Positions 57,710 to 64,000 of a stretch of 64,000 bases of DNA are shown in pieces. The first letter of the stretch is position 1. Every line of letters starts with the position of its first letter. The DNA is from Benincasa hispida (Eukaryota; Streptophyta; Magnoliopsida; Cucurbitales; Cucurbitaceae): NCBI RefSeq assembly GCF_009727055.1, contig NC_052357.1:81876186-81940185 (forward strand), read 5' to 3'. The notes beneath the pieces were generated by a model, which saw only the letters and a list, made by a program, of their open reading frames with translations, made no database searches and had not been told where the DNA came from. Both the position numbers and the translations under genes were made by a program.

Positions 57710-58390
57710 TTCACATCCTAGGAATAGGAATGATGTTATATGGTCGCATATTTGTGTGGATGTCATTTTGTCATCGCATAAATAGGAATAGAGGCTTATG
57801 TGTAGGCCCTATAGACTTAGCACATATATCGCATGCATTCTAGCATTAGAAGCCGTAGCATTCGCACCTAGAGGTGGTTTACTATTGTATGTGGGTTGCA
57901 TGATCACATGGCTTGAGTTGACTAAGGTTGCCCTTGTGATCACTCTTAAGTATTGCAATGAAAACATCTCCGCATTTTATCTATTTTCCCATTCATTTAT
58001 TTCATGTCAAGAATTGTCGTGTCTCTACCTCTCATGCATATTCTCATTGCGTTGTCTATTAGATAGGAGTAAGAGTAGGGTTAACTTAGCAACCTCCTTT
58101 CCATTCTTTTATTTAAGCTGCCGCATGCACATTACCGCACACATATAGCTACAAGTCCCTGTGTTCGACTTCGGATTACCCGAGAAACTTGCGTTCACGT
58201 TATACTTGGCGTGAGCGCAAGAAAACTTGTGACAGGATGCATGGTCATCGCATACATTTGTTGGCGCATATTCATTCCAATGCATGACCATCGCATGACT
58301 AACAACGCATATCTTAAGAACATGCATCGCATACCACGTCCAAAGGATTTTAGTTGTTGAGTAAATTTGACTTCTAATTTACTGTCACCA
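57710..58390 (+). repeat. Family-1 5' LTR, second part
   Basis: Corresponds to about 14320-15003 of the solo LTR and ends ACTGTCACCA directly before a primer site. It contains the 116-codon frame 57798-58148. Confidence 0.8.
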
Positions 58391-59908
58391 AGTTTTTGGC
58401 GCTGTTGTCGGGGACTTGGTAGCTAAATGTTTGTTAAGTTTTGTGTCTCTGCGAGCAAACTTTTTATCTTGGGAATATTGCAGCTTGTGCGACCAGGTTG
58501 CAAACAATATTGAAGTGTAGTCGATGGGCTGAAAGCCACTAGAAGGGCTCAATCTAGTTCGCATAAAAAGACGCTGAAGGTAATTATAAGCACATGACAG
58601 CCGCATGCGCCTATATTGAACCAGAGGTTCCAAAAGATCATCAAGGCAACTTGACACCGAGCAGTTTGAGAGTGATCTCCTGCATGAAAAGACTCCTTGC
58701 AGTGACAACCACTCCTATTTTTCCTGGGAAGTTTTCTACTCCATCTTACCTTGCTTTCTTAGTATAAGGTTTATTTTGGATATATGGGCTACTTCCTTGG
58801 TTGTGGTGACGTTTGCTCTTTGTAGGCTGCAACAATAAGTCTCCTCCGGTTTCGTAGCTCAACGAAAGAATTTCCTTTCATCCTTCAATGCATGGCTTCA
58901 ATCGCGTGGAATTCCAATGCATTAGCGCAAGTGTGTTGTTCCGTCTAAGGTCTTTTCCTGTTGTCTTGTATGCCTTCTCCTTTTGAAATTCTTTCTACGA
59001 TATATTCTTCAATCCTGTGGTTAGTTTGGCTGTTTCTATAATGATTTACATATAGTTCGCACCATCTTCTACTAATCAACGCAAGGCATTGCTTTTACTT
59101 TTATTAGCTTCTTCAAATTTGAAAGTCCTTAAGTTTTTATTTTGTGCAAAACCTTTATTTCAAACCATTAATTTACCGCATTTTTAATACCTATTTTTTG
59201 TAAGCTTATTGCGGCTCGAGACGTTGCCTAACCTCGTAGAAGTTGGAGAGGTGGCAGCAGTCTCAGAGATTGCGTTCATTATATTGTGATCATCTGAAAA
59301 AAAAATGAAACGATTTTTTAATAAATAATAAAATCCACTGTCAGTCAAATGGGGAAACCCATGTTCATAAGAGGTTAAGCTGTGAAAGGGGACTTGCTCG
59401 AAGTTTTGGATGTCCGGATGACCACACGTGGGGCAAGCCAAAACGAAGGCAAAGTCACCAGGATCAGCACATAAGCATAACTCCTTTCTCGGCACAAGCC
59501 AAATTAGCCGACAAGAGTTTAGTTGAATATGGAACGCAAACGAAGTTGGATGCCCGTCTTGACACCTATGTGGGGGTAACCAAAACGGACGGCTAACCAG
59601 GTTCAACACCGCATTTGAATAAGTCATTGCAAAGTTTGAATATTTTGCAAGGGGGAGACGCATTCTCAAAATCTCGCAAAATTCAGTGAATGAATAAAAA
59701 GTTTTTGAGCAAAGGCTTTTCCAGATTTAAACTTAGAAAAATATTTTTTGAAGAAGCAGCCAAGTGAGGGAGGCTTGTGGTGATGGTCAGAGGTGTGTGT
59801 AATTATTTATTCTGAGAAGCTGGTCATCGCAAAGGAATGCATGAAGGTAATGTTAGAATTTCTTGAGTATAAAGCATGCTTGAGGACAGCATGATTAGTT
59901 TAGGGCTT
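58391..59908 (+). other. Family-1 internal region: primer site, non-coding body, purine tract
   Basis: TGGCGCTGTTGTCGGGGA (58397-58414) is a slightly altered tRNA-Asp-type primer site (usual form TGGCGCCGTTGCCGGGGA). The body has no gag or pol. A 161-codon frame on the minus strand (59669-59184), antisense to the element, has a diverged counterpart at 53660-53920 in family 2, also antisense. A purine-rich stretch GATTAGTTTAGGGCT precedes the 3' LTR. Confidence 0.75.
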
Positions 59909-62226
59909 GATGACATTTTAACATTGTGGATGACATGCAATGCTGTCATCTTAGGCCTTTTACTTAGAATTTGAAGGTTGTTAAGTAGAGTATGCAGCAA
60001 TGTTGCTAGTTATTCATGAGAAAATGAGTTTGCATCGATCAGCATGATGAATCTCGGCTAACCGTTATTATGCGTTATTATGCATTCAATGTTCTATTTT
60101 TGTAGCTAATTACAGGAATGTGGAGCAGCAAACGCATGAAATACCGGTTTCACCATCGCTATATACCGACATTGCCGCAATGCGATGAAAAACTCACTCG
60201 TCATCGCAAACAACGCGAACGCCTGCCGATCAACTGCATGTGATGTTGCGGTAATCAGTCGTATGCGTCCATCGCATGAAGGTTGCGCTCGTTTAAAACG
60301 ATTGCGTCTGGTGTGATTTGCCCCGTTCTTGCTCTGGCAGGGGAATTGTCAGGCACCCATTGGATGGGGTATTAAGCCAAATGCATGTCGCAATTGAATC
60401 CTGAATTAGACAAGCTTCACTTTGCCGACTTAACACGGGCCCCTTTCTTACTTAATGGAGATGCATACGGCGCGAAGGTTTGTGGAATGAATGCGTCAAT
60501 TTGATTAATCTAACTTATTAGAAGGAACTCAAAAGAATGATTTGAACATTTCACCTACCACGCCGGATGTGAGCTGTCCGAGGATATCGAGAAAAAGGAA
60601 AGCTACGCAATCCTAAATGTGCGTAGACTCAAGAGGAAATACTTCACAAATATATGCTGTTCCTTCTGCATAATTGATTGCTTCTATTAAATTATGAAGC
60701 GCGGATGTTAGTCAGAATTCAAGTCTATCCACAGTTTTCGTATTGGATTCGCCTTATAGCGGTGGATCCTTCTGCTGATTCTCTCGACCAATGCCAGTTG
60801 AGTAAATAGAAGTTTGAGAGTTCTTCACCTCCTTCATCCATTTCGAGTGACGATCGGAGCCTTCGACCAATGCTAGATCTCGAGAGAGTCAGCTCCACTG
60901 CCCATCCATGGCACCACCGGCAGCCTTGACGCATATTCGCTGGGAGCAAGTCTTTGCTTCCAGCCGGTCATTTCATTTTCCTTTCTTTTCTTATATTGTT
61001 TTGTATGACATTTTGTGATTAAGGAATTAATACAATTTGTTTTCAATACATTTCTCTGTTTCCTTCGACTATATCTCCATCTTCTTTGCTTAGCATCTTT
61101 ACTTTCATTGCAACACTTAGTGAGATTGTTGGGTATTGCATACTTAGTCATGTGGATTGGGGATATGAAACATGTAGCAACCTACCGAGAGTGTGCGTTG
61201 CGTGAGTGTGTGAGTAACCTTATTTGCTTAGTATGAAGCTGCGACAATGCCTGTCTATAGGCTAACACATTGCTTGTCTATGAGTAAAGTTAGAAACAAC
61301 CAACTGCCCAAGAGGGTAAGTGGTTGGTCGCATTAAGCAATGTATGCATTCTTCACTAGAGATAGAAATAATCTTGCGTCAACCAAGTTCATGCAGTTAC
61401 CTTGTCCTATGAGCGCATCATTCATCATTTAGGCATACTCAAGAGAGTAGTGTAAAACCCAAATCTAAGACTCGAGAGAGTGGATTGAATGCATAGACAA
61501 GAACGGGGAACTTAAAGATAAGCTCCGTTTGTTAATCTACATCGCATGCACCCTAGGAATAGGAATGATATTATGTGGTCGCATATTTTTGTGGATATCA
61601 TTTTTTCATTGCATAAATAGGAATAGAGGCTTATGTGTAGGCTCTGTAGACTTAGCGCATATATCACATGTGTTCTAGCAATAGAAGCTCTAGCATTCAC
61701 ACCAAGAGGTGGTTTACTATTGTATGTGGGTTGCACGATCGCATGGCTTGCGTTGACTAAGGTTGCCCTTGCGATCACTCTTAAGTATTGCAATGAAAAC
61801 ATCTCCGCATTTTATCTATTTTTCCCATTCATTTATTTCATGTCAAGAGTTGTTGTGTCTCTACCTCTCATGCATATTTTATTGCGTTGTCTGTTACATA
61901 GGAGTAGGTGCAGGGTTAACTTAGCAACCTCCCTTCCATTCCTTTATTTAAACTGCCGCATGCACATTACCGCATACATATAGCTACAAGTCCCTGTGTT
62001 CGACCTCGGATTACCGAGAAACTTGCGTTCGCGTTATACTTAGCGTGAGCGCAAGAAAACTTGTGACAGGACGCATGGTCATCGCATACATTTGTTGGCG
62101 CATATTCATTCCAATGCATGACCATCGACACATGACTTACAATGCATATCTTAAGAACATGCATCGCATACGAATCTAAGGGATTTTAGTTGTCGAGTAA
62201 ATTTGACTTCTAATTTACCGTCACCA
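59909..62226 (+). repeat. Family-1 3' LTR (about 2.3 kb)
   Basis: Starts TGATGACATTTTAACATTGT, an altered LTR start with a partial duplication (GGATGACATGC again at 59928), and ends TTTACCGTCACCA. Includes the 116-codon frame at 61633-61983. The segment 60300-60720 has extra sequence absent from the solo LTR. The GTTAC duplication follows. Confidence 0.8.
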
Positions 62227-62231
62227 GTTAC

Positions 62232-62321
62232 CACAAAGTTTTCCTGAAAATTACCACTGCAACTTATTTTTCCAAGTCCCTGAGTTTGACCCTGGACTTA
62301 CTAGGAAACTCAGTGGGGTTT
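62232..62321 (+). repeat. LTR 3'-part fragment of another Athila-like family
   Basis: AAGTCCCTGAGTTTGACCCT parallels the conserved AAGTCCCTGTGTTCGACCTC near the 3' end of family-1 and family-2 LTRs. It ends at GTGGGGTTT, directly before a new LTR start. Confidence 0.5.
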
Positions 62322-64000
62322 TGATAACTTATAGAAATACAAGTTATTTATGCCACCTTATCTAGATATTACGGCCAAAAGTTAGTAAATATGCACCTAT
62401 TGTATGAAAATTAGCCTAGTATTACAATAATTATAAATGTTTGCAATTACACCCACTAACACCATAAAGATGGAAGACAAGCCGAATTTTACTCTGTTTT
62501 GTAGGAGACGAAGTCACCGCTTGCGCTCAAGGCTCACGAGAAACTGATCAACACATCTCTGTCACATTGCGCCCGTCAATCAATAATGAAGAGATGATTA
62601 CCACAATGACGGTGCAATGTGACAGTCGATCCAGAGCTGTGTTGCAACCACATGAGGTAATAAAAACAACACTGCATGTGAACCCATGATCGAAAGATGC
62701 AGCTGAGCAACGCAAAAGCGGAGGATTGAGACACGTGTACACCTAACGGTTGTGCAGAATTGACGGCCTGGTTGCATAATAGAAGGAATAATATCCCACA
62801 TCTTCGAAATTTTCATAATAATCAGTGGGGACCACAAGGCCGAAGTCAAAGACCTGCACCTATAAATACCCCATAGATTTTAGAGAAAACATATGCTACT
62901 TGATACGGGGTAAGTGCTGCAAAACTGTAAAACCTGGATCTCCATTTTCCTAATTAAGTAAGTGATTAAGGGATTAACTAGGAGAAAGTTAAATCCTATG
63001 TTATGTAAATAATCTAATAATTTTACAATTGTCATAATAACTATAATAATTGTCACCTTCTGTGGATCAATAATTAGTAAGAGTGAATGTAAACTATAAT
63101 GGTTAGGTATTATAGTTATGTTATATTTGATTCTGGAGTACAAGTAGAGAGGACCCTAAAAGGATAAAAAGAAGAGAAAACCTTGAAGACTTAAATCCTG
63201 AATAGTGAAGAAAGGATTGAAGAACTGAGGAAAATATAGAAAATTATTTGGGAAAATTCGTGTGGAAGTTGCACGGAGATAAACCATATTCACAGTAGCT
63301 AACAGGATTGGAAAGAATGGGAGTGAAGAGAGCGGGAATTTGAGCGAGATACTTGGAGAGAGCGAGAGTGGAAAGAGCGAGATTGATTTGAGCGAGAGAA
63401 TGGAGAGCGAGATTGGAGAAGAGCGAGAGTTTGAGCGAGAAATTTGGAGAGAGCGAGAGTGGAGAGAGAGAGATTGTGAGCGAGAAAGTGGGAGAGAGTG
63501 AGAGTGGAAAGAACGAGACCAGCGAGAAAGTCAGAGAGAGCGAGAGCAGCCTGAATGCCTCATTCGAACGTCATGCCACTGGAGTGCGATTGAAGGAAAG
63601 GTATTTCATTCTGTCACTTACTAGTACTCAAATTGGCATTGAGCATACGTAAAGCCGGCATTTATGCGTTGAACTTGGCCACGATCTTATAGATTATGCA
63701 TTGAAAAACCCTAAATTGAATACAAAAAGCTTGAAGACGTAAAGGGCAACGTCAATTAAAAATTTAGGTGTTCGATTAAGATGAATTTCTTAAACCCTAA
63801 GAAATTGTGTTGGATGCGTTTGGGAAGAACACATTGAAACCAGTGAAGTCAGCTTACGTTGATAAAGGGAGGATTAAACATTTGGCATGCAGCCAACGTA
63901 GGTGGTGTTAACACCATAGAAGGTTTGGACGCCTAACAAATAGAGCGTTTGGGATTTCACTTCCAATCACAAATCATAAAATTCGTAAAAAAGAGGGGGA
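62322..64000 (+). repeat. Athila-like LTR, third family, running past the window end
   Basis: Starts TGATAACTTATAGAAATACA, the same design as families 1 and 2. A TATA box (CCTATAAATACC) is at 62861-62868. From 63300 to 63560 there is a purine-rich tandem array of GAGCGAGAG-type units. No LTR end is reached by 64000. A 79-codon frame (63413-63652) is the repeat translated. Confidence 0.65.
62861..62868 (+). promoter_or_regulatory. TATA box of the third-family LTR
   Basis: TATAAATA about 540 bp into the LTR, in the context CACCTATAAATACCCC, matching plant core promoters and the placement in family 1. Confidence 0.55.

Larger units (their letters stand above)
49595..62226 (+). mobile_element. 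Family-1 LARD-type Ty3/gypsy derivative, interrupted, with 5-bp target duplication
   Basis: The ends are TAATGACATGC at 49595 and CCGTCACCA at 62226, flanked by GTTAC at 49590-49594 and 62227-62231. The structure is 5' LTR (49595-50640 and 57710-58390), a tRNA-Asp-like primer site at 58397, an internal region of 1.5 kb without coding capacity, a purine-rich tract, and a 3' LTR (59909-62226). About 7 kb of other repeats lie in the 5' LTR and about 400 bp of that LTR is missing at the break. Large retrotransposon derivatives of this type depend on enzymes of relatives; the Athila-like element at 44485 is a plausible type of donor, but that is inference. Confidence 0.8.

Noticed and set aside
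59184..59669. 161-codon minus-strand frame with a relative at 53660-53920
   Set aside because: It is antisense to the retroelement internal region in both cases. The shared frame follows from shared element ancestry, and the second copy is much shorter. No domain is seen.
61998..62022. Possible tRNA gene from the B-box-like GTTCGACC
   Set aside because: No A-box, acceptor stem or cloverleaf could be drawn around it.

Overview
This window is eukaryotic and plant-like: AT-rich, with no intact host gene, made almost entirely of long terminal repeat (LTR) retrotransposons nested in one another. The copia elements use the methionine-initiator tRNA primer site (TGGTATCAGAGCC) and the Athila-like ones a tRNA-Asp-like site. 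Overall texture, and TATCA(A/G)TGATAG-type sequence near 44100-44480, suggest a cucurbit. That family assignment is recollection, not proof. No rRNA, tRNA gene or CRISPR array was found.

Region 1-36768 is a set of nested insertions. The outermost piece is a plus-strand copia LTR (1-2521), primer site and leader. Its leader is broken by a Tekay/Del-like chromovirus remnant with a 502-bp 3' LTR (2905-5642) and by a minus-strand copia element, 'Copia-1' (5643-34844); the leader seems to resume at 34845-35173. Copia-1 is split by a plus-strand LTR (8414-9204 and 29421-30367). That LTR is in turn split by a second plus-strand copia ('host copy': LTR pieces 9205-10570, 12525-12866, 15004-15225 and 28293-28431, then primer site and leader to about 29420). 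The host LTR carries two solo LTRs with perfect 5-bp target duplications (10571-12519, AGTTA; 12867-15003, GCGCC) and a two-LTR minus-strand copia of 13.07 kb (15226-28292). That element keeps recognisable gag, protease, integrase, reverse transcriptase and RNase H, all damaged. It carries a further Athila-like LTR (22271-24428).

Region 36769-44484 has no LTR elements. It holds unassigned AT-rich DNA, a 2.26-kb CACTA-like transposon (39356-41619, target duplication AAT) with two exon remnants of a Ulp1-type cysteine protease, a 1.1-kb duplication around a single N that looks like an assembly error, an organelle-like segment and a 0.22-kb inverted-repeat element.

Region 44485-49222 is a degenerate plus-strand Athila-like Ty3/gypsy element. 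Gag stays in one frame apart from point-mutation stops, and the element is cut off inside integrase. Region 49595-62226 is a coding-free Ty3/gypsy derivative (LARD type) with GTTAC on both sides. Its 5' LTR is split by 7 kb of other repeats, including a tandem minus-strand LTR-internal-LTR-internal structure (51707-about 56870). A further Athila-like LTR runs from 62322 past the window end.

The best candidate for something undescribed is a hairpin at the very start of every Athila-like LTR here: a 10-bp stem closed by a GAAA loop, with stem sequences that change together between families. Other strong signals are twelve W-boxes in about 220 bp upstream of a TATA box in one solo LTR, and dense arrays of the near-palindrome ACGATCGT in copia LTRs and leaders.
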